DNA from: Branchiostoma floridae
Taxonomy: Eukaryota > Chordata > Leptocardii > Amphioxiformes > Branchiostomatidae
Direction: 5' to 3'
NCBI RefSeq assembly: GCF_000003815.2
Contig: NC_049986.1
Coordinates: 19,538,692-19,602,691, forward strand
DNA: 64,000 nucleotides
The notes beneath the pieces are model-generated. The model saw only the letters and a program-made list of their open reading frames with translations. It had not been told where the DNA came from and ran no database searches. Both the position numbers and the translations under genes were made by a program. Positions 1 through 13,700 of the stretch are shown one piece after another (the stretch's first letter is position 1; each line of letters starts with the position of its first letter).

Positions 1-1531
1 TTCCTCTTGCCGTCGTATTGGCATCTACTAGTGCTGGTTGATAACTAATAATGGTCTTACCTGTGTTCTGACTTCGTTGGTAGATCGATAAAACCTTCAA
101 TAGTCTAGGAAATCGGCTTAGATAAATAAAAGACCCTCCTGTCGCATGACGCTGACCAAAATGGCTCAGGCGGGTCAGCACTTCCGGCGGTGAAAGGTCA
201 AAGTTTAGATACCTGATTACCCCACTTGAAAAAAATGCCGACAGCAGCATATGGCTTTTTCGAGTGTCCCTGTTGACTTTTGAATACTGTATTTCTCAAA
301 TATTGACATTGTACGCGTCTTTGGGTCATGGAGTGGTTTTTTGCACCTATTCGATACACCAAAAAGCTGTTAACGTTATATCCTAAATTAACATGTAGTT
401 CGTCATAGTGTTCTATTCACATGTCGTTGTGGAATTTATGATAGTGCTACCTGTATGCAGTCCCTTGGATTTAAAGCTTCCGTGTAAATGCTCAGGCCAG
501 AAACCGGCGGCCTCTGTTCCTCCCTTTGCTGTTTGCTAGTCAGTTTGGTTCTCAGCTACTTATGTGCGTCTCCTAGTGCGAGGCACGTCTATGAACATTG
601 ACATGATGAGCACAACAAGTTTAAACTTTAAAGTCTAGAATGAGGTAACGGTTAACCTGTTCTCCCAACTGAAGGAAATATAGAAATCTATCATTAAGAA
701 TCACGCTGTAACTTATATTAAAAACATCTTTCTAAATTTACATGGATGACGTTTACATATATGTTCATTACTGTCGAGTGTCGTAGTTTGAAGAAGACAA
801 CAATTGGCAGTGTTTTTACAGTTCTAAGCATTCAAAACTATGGGTCATCGATTTGTAACAAACTCGCATTCTATCAAAGTCAGATGGGAACAACAACGGC
901 TTTCCAGAACAGATGGTAAAAATAGCAATCAATAAGTTTTTTTTTTTCATTGCTTTATTTATAGAAGAGTTTATCTGCAAAATCACGGCCGAAGGCACAT
1001 ACAGTCTCAAAATAAGAGTAAGGTCATTCAGTACATAACATTGGTTTCTAATCTACTACAAGGTACTGTGTTTACTAGTGTAGGGTTTGACTTCTTCTTT
1101 GTAGGCAGTGGTTGATGAATTGTCCGACTTTCTGCAAATTGAGTGAGTTTGTGCTTGGAGTAACAATGTAGTCTTTTGCTGATCTCCTATGTTTAAAGTT
1201 CGGCTTTATTAGTATCTATATGTAAAGAATCATTCACAAAACTATACGTTAGTAAAACAAAGGGGATAAGTTTTGTAAACGACCAGAAGTTTCAGGTAGC
1301 ACCCACTGTCTTTCGCCAGTAATTTATAAAGATAACGGATGCCACAGTATCGGAAATGTCTGACAAATTACAAAACTTATCCACCTGCTGGTCAAGTTTT
1401 GTAGCTTTTGTATTGTCTACCCTATTACCTGGATGTCTAACCAGCATTGACGTGTAAAGGGTTATTGTTCTACTATATATGTTGGTAACGTAAATATTGT
1501 ACATATATTCGTTGTCAATAAGGACCTACGA
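1..1531. other. No gene recognised; downstream flank of gene A
   Basis: I see no exon-like coding segment with splice sites here. It is AT-rich sequence downstream of the gene A stop codon. Part may be the 3' UTR: on the minus strand AATAAA-like hexamers occur around 1205-1210 and 954-959, roughly 550-800 bases after the stop, but nothing decides between them. The short reading frames here have no recognisable protein features. Confidence 0.4.
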
Positions 1532-1686
1532 ATAGGATGTTGGAGTTTCTTTTTCATAACAAGCTGTAGTTAAGCCTCACCTGCTTACGTTTCGATGCCT
1601 ATCAGACATCAAAAACTCTGAGGCGTCGAAACGCAATCGCGTGAGATACATTACTGGCTGAGTAAAAGAAAACTCCAACATCCTAT
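1532..1686. repeat. Palindromic MITE-like element
   Basis: The two ends are inverted copies: ATAGGATGTTGGAGTTT on the left and its reverse complement, AAACTCCAACATCCTAT, on the right. A second inverted pair (CGTTTCGA / TCGAAACG) lies inside. No coding capacity is visible. The structure fits a small non-autonomous DNA transposon; the superfamily is not determinable. Confidence 0.6.
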
Positions 1687-1761
1687 GTTCATCCTATGTC
1701 ACAGGCCAGACGTGAGATGTAATTATCCTGGTCAAACGATAAAGCTAAGCTAAACTCAGAA

Positions 1762-4700
1762 TTATTTCCGGAAGACAATTTTCTCCAGCCCCAGAAGAGG
1801 CGCCTCCACCGTGACGGACACCAGGAACGCCAGGCCGTAGGACAGAACCAAGTTTCCCAGGAAGAAATAGATCTGGAATGAAATAAACCAATAGACGTAC
1901 AGTCGTAAGACGTTACAGAATTCATTTTAACACAATCCCTTAAAAATGACATCAACTTAAAGCAAACAAATGAATAAAACGAAAACAAAACTAGCAAAAG
2001 ACAGCCCCAAACCATGATTGTTACTGGCAGTGACTGTAGTACATGTACCTACGCCTGTAGGAGAGATGGGCACTATTGTCACATCTTAGGTAGGGTTAGG
2101 GGTACGTATGTGTACCTACCACAGTGAGAGTTGAGTAGTGTAGGGTGACCTCCCGGGTATAGAACGCCACGTAGCTGACTATGGTAGGGTTAGGGGTGTG
2201 GGTAGGGTTAGGGTTAGGGGTATGGGTAGGGGTACGATTAGTGTTAGGGGTACGGATGGGGTACGGGTAGGATTCGGGGTATGGGTAGGGTTAGCATATT
2301 ACATGTACCTACCACGGTGGGTGTGTTATAGTACATGTACCTACCACGGTAAGAGTTGAGTAGTGTAGGGTAACCTCCCGAGTGTAGAAAGCCACATAGA
2401 TGACCATGGGGTGCACCAGGTAGGCGCAGTACGTCAGCCGGCTCAGCGGCACCCACAGCTCCCACGATAGGAACGTGTTCACCAGTCCTGTAGGAGAGAT
2501 GGGCACTATTGTCATATCTTATGATCTTGTTTAATCCCAAATAATTTCAAGTATTGTTTGTGGTACGTCTGTCTGTCTGGACACATATAGTACGTCTGTA
2601 CGTCTCTGTCTGTTTCTCCCTGTCTCTCTGTATCTCTGTCTCTCTATCTCTCCCTCCCCCTCTCTCTCCCCCCTCTCTCTCTCCCTGTCTTGATCTAATA
2701 ATCTATATCTATTTATTTCTCCCTCCCTGTCTATATCTGTGCATAACCAATATGCACAACTCAGTGTTAGTGGTCGACAACCAGGCTACGCAGTAAAAGT
2801 CAAGTCACGATAAAATACAACTTCTTCCCAGCGAACTTTACCTAAACAAAAAGAACGCAACTCATACGACCTTGCATATTCGCATTCGTGTGACCAATCC
2901 CTAGTATGAGACAGGGACGGCCACATAGCAATATGAGTAATAAGGGTTCAACATGTCCAGTTTTCCTTATTACCTGGATGTCTACCCTTCATCGACGCGC
3001 TACAAAACAGTATTGACGAAAGCATTACCTCCATATCCGTAGAAGCAGGCTAGCACCATCCAGCCCAGCGCCATGCCCCACACGGCCCGGTGCACGCTGA
3101 GGTAGAACGCGTTCTCGGAGTTGGTCATGACGGTCCCGTGGTAGGTGCCGTACAGTCCGTACAGCACGGCTAGGGCAGTGGCGGTGGCGACCGCCCAGCC
3201 AACAGGAGCGACTATCATCATAGTCTGGAACAAAAGAAGAAATGAATGTGATAAGTCTTAAGTTTTAATGGACTAACTTATCAGTACCATATTCAGGCCT
3301 AATGGACTAACATGTCAATACCATGGTCATATCCAATGGACCAACATATCAGTACAACATACAGCACGGCTAGGGCAGTGGCGGTAGCGACGGCCCAGTC
3401 AAAAGGAGTGACGATCATCATAGTCTGGAACAAAAGAAATGGAGGTGATTAGTCAGATTTACGGTGCATGCTGAGGTAGAACGCGTTCTCGGAGTTGGCC
3501 ATGACGGTGCCGTGGTAGGTTCCATACAGCCCGTACAGCACGGCTAGGGCAGTGGCGGTGGCGACGGCCCAGCCAACGGGAGCAACAATCACCATAGTCT
3601 GGAACAAAAGAAATGATTAGTCAGATGTACGGTGCACAATGAGGTAGAACGCGTTCTCGGAGTTGGTCATGACGGTACCGCGGTAGGTTCCATACAGCCC
3701 GTACAGCACGGCTAGGGCAGTGGCGGTGGCGACCGCCAAGCCAACGGGTGTCTGGAACATATCATCATCATCAACACCATCATCAACGTCATCATCATCA
3801 TCATCATCTTTCATGGCAAAGGAACATGTTGTTATTAATACGTTACTCTTGTTGAGCCACCAGATAATGGCAACCGGTTAACCCGCTGTGCTCAGGAAAC
3901 GCCCCCGTCACCGATTTACTGTACGTTTAGTTATCCCTTGCCTGAGTGGAGCTAACCCTCCTCGCTCCGCTGTCTGCTCCGCCGTGCCGAACTTCGGATG
4001 CAGGTCGCCGAACTTCGGGTGCCTTCGCTCGGAACTCGCCGACGTTCAGCACCCGATCGGATGATCCCGAGGACTAGTACTTCATTTCGGGCTACACTCA
4101 AAACACCACCCCGGACAGTTAACAACAATTCCTTCGCCTACTGTCTATGAGTCTAATAAAGCGAACTTCGGTCCGACTGTATGAATGGCCATGCCAGGAA
4201 GTTCTGACTCACCTTTCGGTTGACAGAGCTTCCCTTGATCCTGACCATCAGCCACCCGACCGCCATGCCGACCAGGTACGGACCGATCCGGCACCACGGC
4301 TTCAGGTAGTAGTGCTCCATCCACTCCGGCCTGGACGGGAAAGTCAGGTTTGATATCTATTTATTCATCTTGGAAACCGTTTGGTTGTCCCCCAAGTCGT
4401 GCGATTGATTTTCAAGGGAGCCCAGCATGGATACGAAAAGGTAAACACACGTAGCTCCAAATTGTCGATGGCTATCAGTCCATCTTATTCATGGTGGGTG
4501 TGTTTACAATAACGTCAATGCGCATGTGCAAGTTTACGACAAAATCAGTACGTTTTGCGATAGGAGAAGACGCAAAAGATGCATTTTACGACATTAGTAT
4601 GGATTTTCGGCATATATTTGCTGGTATTGAAGCTGGTTTGAACGATGCTTGAAAACTTTTTTTTTTTTTGGAATCGGCCGAAAATTGGTGCGCACGCGGA

Positions 4701-7700
4701 TGTCATCCATGGAATCAAATCAACATGGCCTTATGGCATTAAAAAGCAGTCACTGCTTGATGAAAATTCTATTAACTGCGTACATACTAATGAATCTCTT
4801 TAACGAGGTAATACAAGTAAATCATAATTAATTCATAGTTAGCTTATATATATGCTCAATATACGGGCATTAAGAATAATGCAAAGGAACAAAATGCAAT
4901 CTTCTGGATCAAACACTTGCTGATTAGTCTAATTCAATGTTGAATTAGAAAACAACGAATGATCTAAGATGACAAAAATACTTGTTAAGTTCAATCACAA
5001 TACATCATATCACCAAAAGTACAAAAATACGTATTACATTAGGAAAGTATCAGGTCAGTGTAATAAAACATAATAAAGTGAAGATAGCCGTAGGAACATC
5101 CTCGACACAACAGCGACGTGTCATGAAAGAACGTAATGCTGAACGGATGATGAACGATAAAGACAAACATGTCTTACTGTGACATTCCGTAAATACTGGG
5201 GCTGAGTTTATCATGTAAGCAGATCACCGCTGTCGCGATGAAGCTCGAGAGAAGAAGAGCCAGCTTCAAGGCAAACCCAACAGGACGCCATCTGTTGAGG
5301 TTGGAACGTGTGTTAGTGACATCAGTTACATTTGTCAGTGCATCCATCTAACCTATATAAACAAAAGGAACGTGGCAAGGGTTTATCACGTTGAAAATAC
5401 GTCACGCATCGCAAACGTGCCCGTCTTTCCGTTCTGGGACGGAAATTTGCTTATTGGGACGGAAAGTAATTCTACCCCATCTGTCCCAAAAATTACATAA
5501 ACTGTTGAAAGGGTAATTTCATAAGCTTGAAATGACACATTTAACCAGGAAAATCAACAACATGGGCTCGCGCTCCCAAACAATGAGTGGGACGGAAAAA
5601 TATTCAAGCAAGAGGCAGCCCTGCTTAGTCAATGTGTATCTTACATTGAACTACTGTCAGTCAGGCCAGGATATCAGATACGCAATTAACATTTCATTTC
5701 GTGTATTAACTTACCTGAAAATCAGATATAGGAGAGGAACGCCGATGATGAAGAACTGCATGTCGTTCGCCAGGTACCAGGACCAGCCCATGCACTGGGG
5801 ACGGAAACGGCATTACATACGAAATTATTCATTTGTCTATTCATTCAACTCAAGACGGGTGGCAGCCCCTACAACTTTTGAAAGTTGATTTCCAAGGGTG
5901 GCAAAGCAATTATAGGCTTTTTGTATAGAATGTCCGGCACCTGTAATGACTTGAAGTAGTAAAGTTAATAAGTATTTATACCCAATGTATATGACCTCTC
6001 AAGTCGCCTTATCGTTAATGACACGTGAATTTTTTTTACGTTGTATGGGTTCAATATACATGTACGTTGCTGCGTGACAAGTTTTGTACTGTGATGTTTG
6101 TTGATGAGCTACAGTGGCGGGGCTATTAACCACTTAACTACGCACGCTAACTTGACAAGAATCATACCCCTCTCTCCGGATTGACGACGTTGTTGACGTA
6201 GAGGAGGTTTTTCCACCAGTCCGCCCCGTGACAGCCAGGGTCTAGCGCCTCGCCTGGCCAGAAGGGGCCGACGAACATGTACGGGTACACGCACAGCCAC
6301 ATCATCAGCACGAACGCGTAGGGCATCGTCAGTCTGGAAGAACATCGAATGTGTTAATGAAATAATTAGACATTATACAAGGGAAAGGGCTAGTAACATT
6401 CTTGTAAGAATGTATACCGTGCTACTGAAACAACAAGGAAAGATGCTACCCTGTACATGTGTAGCACAAGCAATTACATGGTGAGCAGCATCAGTTCAGT
6501 TCAGTTCAGTTCATCCTTATCTGGTGACGCTATGAAGTTCTTCCATACGACCCTGTCGCGCATGACAGACAGGAGAATTCTAATATTGAGGTAATAGTTT
6601 TTTCATGTAGCTAGAAGAGCGATGCTACGGCGAGGCTTTATATCAGACCCTGCTGTTCTCGAAAACTGTGTTTGGTTGTGTAACGAGCAAAGGTTGGCAC
6701 CTGAGGCCTTCAGACTGAAGGCTTACCGTCTCCTTTAAAGAATAAAGAAAAGTCTAAAGTGAAGTCATCACAATCCAGTACAATAACCCGAAACTTTTCA
6801 GTGCCTTAGAGCCTTGCTTTTTGATGAATCTGAAGTTGATAACAAATGATATAAAGCCCTTTATTTACCTCCAGTATCTGTGCACGTACATCATCCAGTA
6901 CGGGATGGACTGCCCCTTCTCCCTGCTCTTCTGCATCTGCTTCAGCAGCAGGTAGGCGGTCAGCAGGCCACTGGAAGTAGGGATCGCGGATTTTAGAAAG
7001 GGGCATTGCAAAATCCACGCAGTACATTTCATCGGAAACATGATTAATGAATCATATGACAAAAGAAATGCAAGGAAGTCTGAAATATGGCGTTTTTTCT
7101 TCGTGTTTTCCACATGTAATATTCTATGCCACCATATGGTCACTGAAAAATTTTCTCGATGGCAGGCAGCTTTCTATGTATCATCATGATACATTTGTAT
7201 TTGACAATTTCAGTATGAGAATCTCATGAACAACTGACATAAGTCTTATCAACAATTGCTCTCTCACCTTAGAAAGAAGAAGGAGTCGACCGATACGAAG
7301 GCGTTTCCGACAGCCTGAAACGTGAACTGTCCAATAACCTCCAGAGCCAGCGATCCGTTATCTGGGGAGAAGACAACACAATGTACATAGTTGATGTCTT
7401 GATGGCATGGTTCATATCATATCATTATTGTCAGCTGCTTTTTCATCGTGCAGTTTTTTTTTTTGTCTTCGAGAAAGTGGATTCGTCTCTCACAAAACCA
7501 GTTTCCTGTCCATCATCAACTTTTCCGCATTTTGAAAAAAAAACTAACTTTACCAACACGGACAATAGCTGGGATTTTCACAGACAGAATGGACCCTTCA
7601 ATTGCCGCTTCCGGAACGAGACTTTAGAGACACGTAACTTCAGAAACTGAACAGTGAAACTGAAAATGTGCCAGAAAATTGAACAGAGACGGGGGTTGAC

Positions 7701-10700
7701 ACAGGTTATCTGGAACCTACGACCCGTTGGTTCAGGCATGCTAGTTCATCTTTATCAATGGATTAACCTATAACCTAAACCACGGACTTTTTTCGTAATA
7801 TTTTCAAAATATTACAGAGTGAAACTATCGCCCATCGACTTGGCGATCCCAAAGTACCCTATTTGTAGATACAACGCATATGGGGCACCCCACAGATAAA
7901 GATGAACTAACGTTAGCAAACACCTACCAATGACAGGAGAAGTGACTACGTAGGTGCGACCCAGGATGACCCAGCTCATATTGGGGAAGCGGATGCTGTG
8001 GAGACATTTTAGATACAACGAATATGGGTTACCCCACGGATAAAGGTGAACTGACGTAACAAAGACCCACCAATGACAGGTTCGGCGAAGGCGTAGGTGT
8101 GCCCCAAGATGACCCAACTCATACTGAGGAAGCGGATGCCGTGGAGACACTTGATCGCTCCGGGAGCCTGACTGGTGCTTAGGAGCTTCCCGATGTTCGT
8201 GTAGAGGGAGAAGCACAGGAGGACACGACAGGACACATCTGGGGAAGAAGTTGATAAAATTGTGTCTTAAATGAAGATTAGAAGCATTCAATATGAATGA
8301 TGATGATTATCTTAAAATATGTTCCTGCCCACATGGAATAAATGCAATAATTCGATAGTGTGACATGGGATACTAATAGCTAAGTACTATTACATGTAGT
8401 GTGACAAATGAATGTTTGGATAAACAAATAATCTGGAGCTTTGCTATCACTATATCTATTGTTTACATGCCTCTTAAAGAGTTTCGTTTTGCACAACCGT
8501 TGCTTTATTTCCTCCAACGTTTCTGTGACAGTCTGTCACCTTCCTCTGGCCGGGGAAATGCTGAGAGGTTTGCATTTCACTGCAGGTTAGTAAGGTGTCG
8601 CTGCTAACAGACGCGGTCCCAAACATCCCAATTCCAATAAAAAGACATTTGTCATCTTCAAAGACAAATTTGTCAAAGTGACAAGAAGAGGCGAATTTAC
8701 TCTGAACAAAGGGCGGTACAATTGTTTTGCAATAAAGTAATCGGTTGTTCCAAAGAATATACAACGTTTCCTATTTTGATATACATGTCTGTCTTGTGCG
8801 GAACTTACTTTCTTCCTTTGTCGCCACTGCTTCTGTTTGTTTCTGTTCAGTCGAGTTGATGAGGTGGGTCCGCTCGTTCGGCTGCTCGCTGTCGACGTGC
8901 TGATGCGATAATCCACCGTTCCTTTCGTCTTTTGGGTCCTTTGACAGTAAACAAGAAATTCTTTTATAAAGCTGACCACGCAAGCTAACATGTAACAGTA
9001 GGGATGAAACGTTGACAGAAGATACTTTGTAAGTAAGATGAAAAGAACCATATTGGCACAGTGCCCAATCCTAGCAGAAAGGGAGAAGATCATGATAAAG
9101 CACAGCAGACACGACATCGCAGACGAGCCCAGTAGCCCTGTAGTAGCCTGCATGTCAAGTGCTACCTACCAACGTTATGCAACTCCTGTATTTTGCGCTA
9201 AACAGCCGCAGCTCATATCCCCCCCCCCCCCTCCAGACCAGGAAGCCGGTCAGTCGGGCACGATGTTTGTCAGATACAGTAAGCCCCCATATGACATGAT
9301 CATTTATGAAGTGATAACCTACGTCTTTGCTTATAATAAACATATCTTCCACTCTTCTTTCTGTCATGTCTGCTACATCCGAAAGACAGATGTGATAAAA
9401 AAAAAGAAGAATCAAATTTTCAAGTCAAATTAAAAGAAATAGTGTTTCAATTTTGTTTTGTTTTACTGAGACACATCTGTGCAGGTACCCGTGCAATGGC
9501 CAAGAATGTTAGTCGTGAGTATCAAGCCAAATCATACCAAAGACTTTAAAAATGGCACATGCTAATTTCTCTGCTTGTCACTCAGCACGTTAGAAAGAGA
9601 ATGGTAGTTAACCATTAACACTAACAGTGGAATACCACACTACTGTAGTGAACGCACAAAATGGCTACAGAAACAAAGATGGGCGCCGCCCGATGCACCA
9701 TTTGGTATGGGGAGGACTTTTTTCTGAGCTGTGACGCTGAAGGTAAAGGTCGCAGGGTTGGCAATGTTTCCTCAACCGTTACGGATCTTACACAAGCGAA
9801 AACAATAAACATGACCTTTGGAAAAAAAATCCATGAAAGGAAGCGTTGTCAAGTCTTTAGTACGAAGCATTAAGCATTAATGCCTCCAAGCGGCTCAGGT
9901 CTAGGTTCTTTGTATCCTTTCTCATGCAAGATCCTTTTTTCTCAGTTATGTAGTCTTCTATGAAATAAAGGAACCAGACAATCATTGCGAGCAACAAGAA
10001 CGTATTTCGGCTAAACAAACTTGTGATGAGAAGACGGCTGCTTGCGATGGACAACAACGTCTACAGAGAGGCCTGCAATGTCTACGACTCCTGCAACGAG
10101 GATGGCTCCAACGAATACGAGGAGGCCTGCAACGTTTACGATAACTGCAACGTGGATACTTGCAATGACGGGGAGGAGGCCTGTACGGTCTCTTCGTCGA
10201 GGAGTTCGGCAGAGAGGAGGGCCCCTGGCCTGAACACCGCCACCGGAGCATCAGACTTGCCAGGAGAGTCAGGTAAGGTACCGTGCAGTTTAGGAATATT
10301 CTAGAACCAAGGAACATCAGATAAAGGCACGATTTACCGAATACTTGCAGGCCACAGTGACGATATCAAGTTCTTCTCGTGAAAAACGCAATAAAGAGAT
10401 TTTCAACCACATACCTAGTTGTACCACAATAGAAATATTTCAAGAGTATCCCAGAGATTGAGATCATGAATTTATGCATTGACCATTTTTTTCTAATATT
10501 TCTTTGCGCAACAGAAATTATGATACGCAAAACTGAACACTGTAAATGACAAATAAAAATCTATACGTCCAACAGATTTGTCTAGTTCTCAGACTAACGA
10601 CAACCGTAACGCCACCGACACTGAACGCGCCTCAGATGGGACCGCAGAGTACATCCCGGGGGTCGGTATGAAGGGCCCTGGTCAGTCCCGGGTCTGGAAC

Positions 10701-13700
10701 AGCGCCGTGCTGAAGGTCGTCATTGTGGTTATCTTCGTTCTCATCTTCTGTCTGATGGGCACTGTTATCTTTCTGGGTGGGTGCGCAGTTTTTATGGAAA
10801 ATTTCTAGTAGGAATTGCAACATTCAGTGTGGCAAAAATGTGCCATAAAGTTATCATCCATGAATTACGTTTTTTTTAAGGTCAGACATTCACGTGAACA
10901 ATTTTTAAAGGCAATTCAGTATCTTCCACTTCAAATTGAAGAATTATTTTTCGCGTTGATTTTAATAATACTAACGGAGATTATGGATGTCACCCGAAAC
11001 GTACGGAAGTAATTTTTCGTTTGGTTGTAGAGATTGAATTGTCTTCAAATAAAGTTCTTCATCTATTCATTTATTCATTCTTTCATTAATACAGCCGACG
11101 AAATGTCGGATCTTAAACTGACAGTCAGCAAGCTAGATAAGATAACGGAGAAAGCTTTGCACGATGCTGCGGCCAGCGTGGTACAGCAGGACGACTCTGA
11201 AATAGGAAAAGGGAGGAAGACACGACATCGTCAGAAGACGCTTGAAAAAATCATGACAAATCTACAAGACAAACCGAAGGAAGAGTACGCTTCGACCCAC
11301 CTATTAGGTAAGAACAAACCGTTTGTAATATATTTAGTTAGACCCGTCTCCGCTACTTAAAGTGTGCCCTAGTGGCACACATGACTTTTCAAAAAAATAA
11401 AACAAAATCACTTGTTCATGTTTACATACGATACGGATGGTACCACATTGTTAAAGACGGTTACAAGAAGTATCGTGAAGTCTGCTACAAAGCCTTCGAT
11501 ACCGCGAAGAATTTCTCCAAAGCAGCCGACACCTGCCGGGCCGACGGAGGCACCCTCGCCATGCCCCGAGACGTCGAGATCGACGCCTTCCTCGTCTCCC
11601 TGAAGAATGCGGTAGACCCGGATTACTTCTTCTGGTTTGGCTTACATGATGAGGGACAAGAGGGCAAGTGGAAGTGGATAGACGGCACCGACCTGGGGAC
11701 CGGATATAGCAAGTGGGGTGACAGGGTGTTCATCTACAATTCAGAACTTAAGGACTGCGCCTTGTACAGGGTGAAGGACTGGCTCCCATGGCTTTGTGAC
11801 TGGGCTTTTCTCTTCATCTGCCAAGTCATGCCGTCAGGTTAGTATCTTCTCACGAGCTCATGCATTTAATTCACGAATAAAAACATCGCGCTGATTGCTG
11901 AATGATGTGAATTCTTTCCGTGGTGTGACAAATTCCTAGCGAGGAATTTCGAAAACCTGTTCAAGACGATACAGCTTAGGTCAGTCTCATGGAGATTTCG
12001 TCATTGTAGACATTCGGTAGTCCTTAACAATTTGTTCGTCACAACTATCTTCGGTGTTGGTTGTGTACCTGAGTTGACAGCTAAACCATGCAAACGTAAA
12101 CAAATGTCCTTTACTTTTGCAAAATTTTAGGAAAGCATTTGCTTTAAACATTATCAATATCTACATGTATGGTAAAATCATCACAGTAGTACTAGTAAAA
12201 AGAATCGAGACAATTCATTGAATTCGTATTTCTTTCAGCAGTTCCAGGCTAGTAACCATGTGCTCAACTATGCAAAGGGACATCGACTTCTGGTGTTCTG
12301 ACATCTGGATGTGAAGATGACTTAGATGTTGCTAAGTTATGTAGAGACAGTCAACGTCCATTATATGTTGCGCCAGGTTTGCTTAGAGAACAATACACCG
12401 GCGTGTGTCTGCTTATCTACTTATGCTATAGTCTCATTTCGAAAAATGGGACACTCCGGGGCAGTTTCTGCACTTTCGGGCGTGACCACAGGAGAACATT
12501 TTCTAGCAGTCGGAGAATACAAAATGCCGCATATAGTAGTATGATATTTGAATATTTTTTTATGTTAGGAAAGTGGTCATGAGCTGTGATAATGGAAATT
12601 TCTTTTTTATATCTGAGTCATTATTCAAATATGACTGATTCTTTAAACAGTACGTGTAAGCACTTATTTGTCGCTGTAATCGCCAAATGCAATCAAGATA
12701 CATTTTCAAACTGACTCAATTGTATCTTTGGCGATACCCCCTGAATATGCAACGAAATACAGAAGCCACATATTCACATGTGGTCAATTAATGCATCAAG
12801 CTTAGCCTTTTATGTTGTGGGATGATATTTTAATACGTGCCTGATTATAGAAATTTCAGGTACAGTGAAACCTGTCCGAGCAACCACCTGGCGCGGGCAA
12901 CCACCTGCCGTCAGAGGACACATTGAAACAGTCCCGTCCATTTTTACATAGTTAAGACCCCCTCCCAAGCAACCACCTGTCTTCCCCAACCGGCAACCAC
13001 TTTTTTACAGTCCCAAAGGGGCATTCAACCTGCCCCAACCAACCAAAATTGATTGACAGCAGCTAGCAGCCAGTTTATATGAAGAATTATGTACTAGGCA
13101 CAGTTACCCTGGACTTCTTTTCTTTATGTAAGGGAATATCAGTCAAGCATATTGACAATGTGCACCGTGCAAATTGATTATCAGTGAAAATTTTGACATC
13201 CTGGTAGAGAAATTGAAAGCACTTGTTTGGGCTGTTCAAGGAAACAGACAACTACAAAACAAACCATTTTTGATTGTTAGAACTCAGCTCTGATTGTTAA
13301 ACAATGGTTTCTTGACATAACAGCATGGGGATTGAAAACTGTGCATCTCTTGTAGATATGTTTCCTGACAACTAACTGAAAGGTGTATATCATGCGAACC
13401 GTATCATTTATTATTTTTGTTCGCCAACCAACTTGTCGGGAGCAACCACCTGTCCTCGGCAACCATTTTTGCTCGGTCCCTTGAGTGGTTGCTCAGGACA
13501 GGTTTGACTGTATATGTAAAATGAATACATTGAAACAGTCATTCACTGAGAAGAGCATACTTAGTCAGAAATGTCAATATGCACCAGAGGGTAGCATTTG
13601 TGAGCAATTGCTGGGTATTACCTATATTATAATAGCTATTCCCCACATTTGGTGCGGAAAGGAATTTAACCTCTAACTTTTTGTCTGAGCTGTGAAGCAG

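Noticed and set aside
3880-4110. GC-rich stretch with repeated CGAACTTCGG as a possible CpG promoter
   Set aside because: It lies in the middle of gene A with no first exon on either strand; more likely a dispersed repeat.
10026-10046. Upstream ATG (MRRRLLA) as L1 start
   Set aside because: L2, L3 and L4 have no ATG at this place; MDNNVY (MNENDY in L4) is the start position shared by all four units.
11372-11456. Using the upstream ATG at 11372 as a separate single-exon lectin gene
   Set aside because: Sequence before DGYKK is intron-like in the aligned paralogs, and the exon 3 donor joins in phase at 11457.
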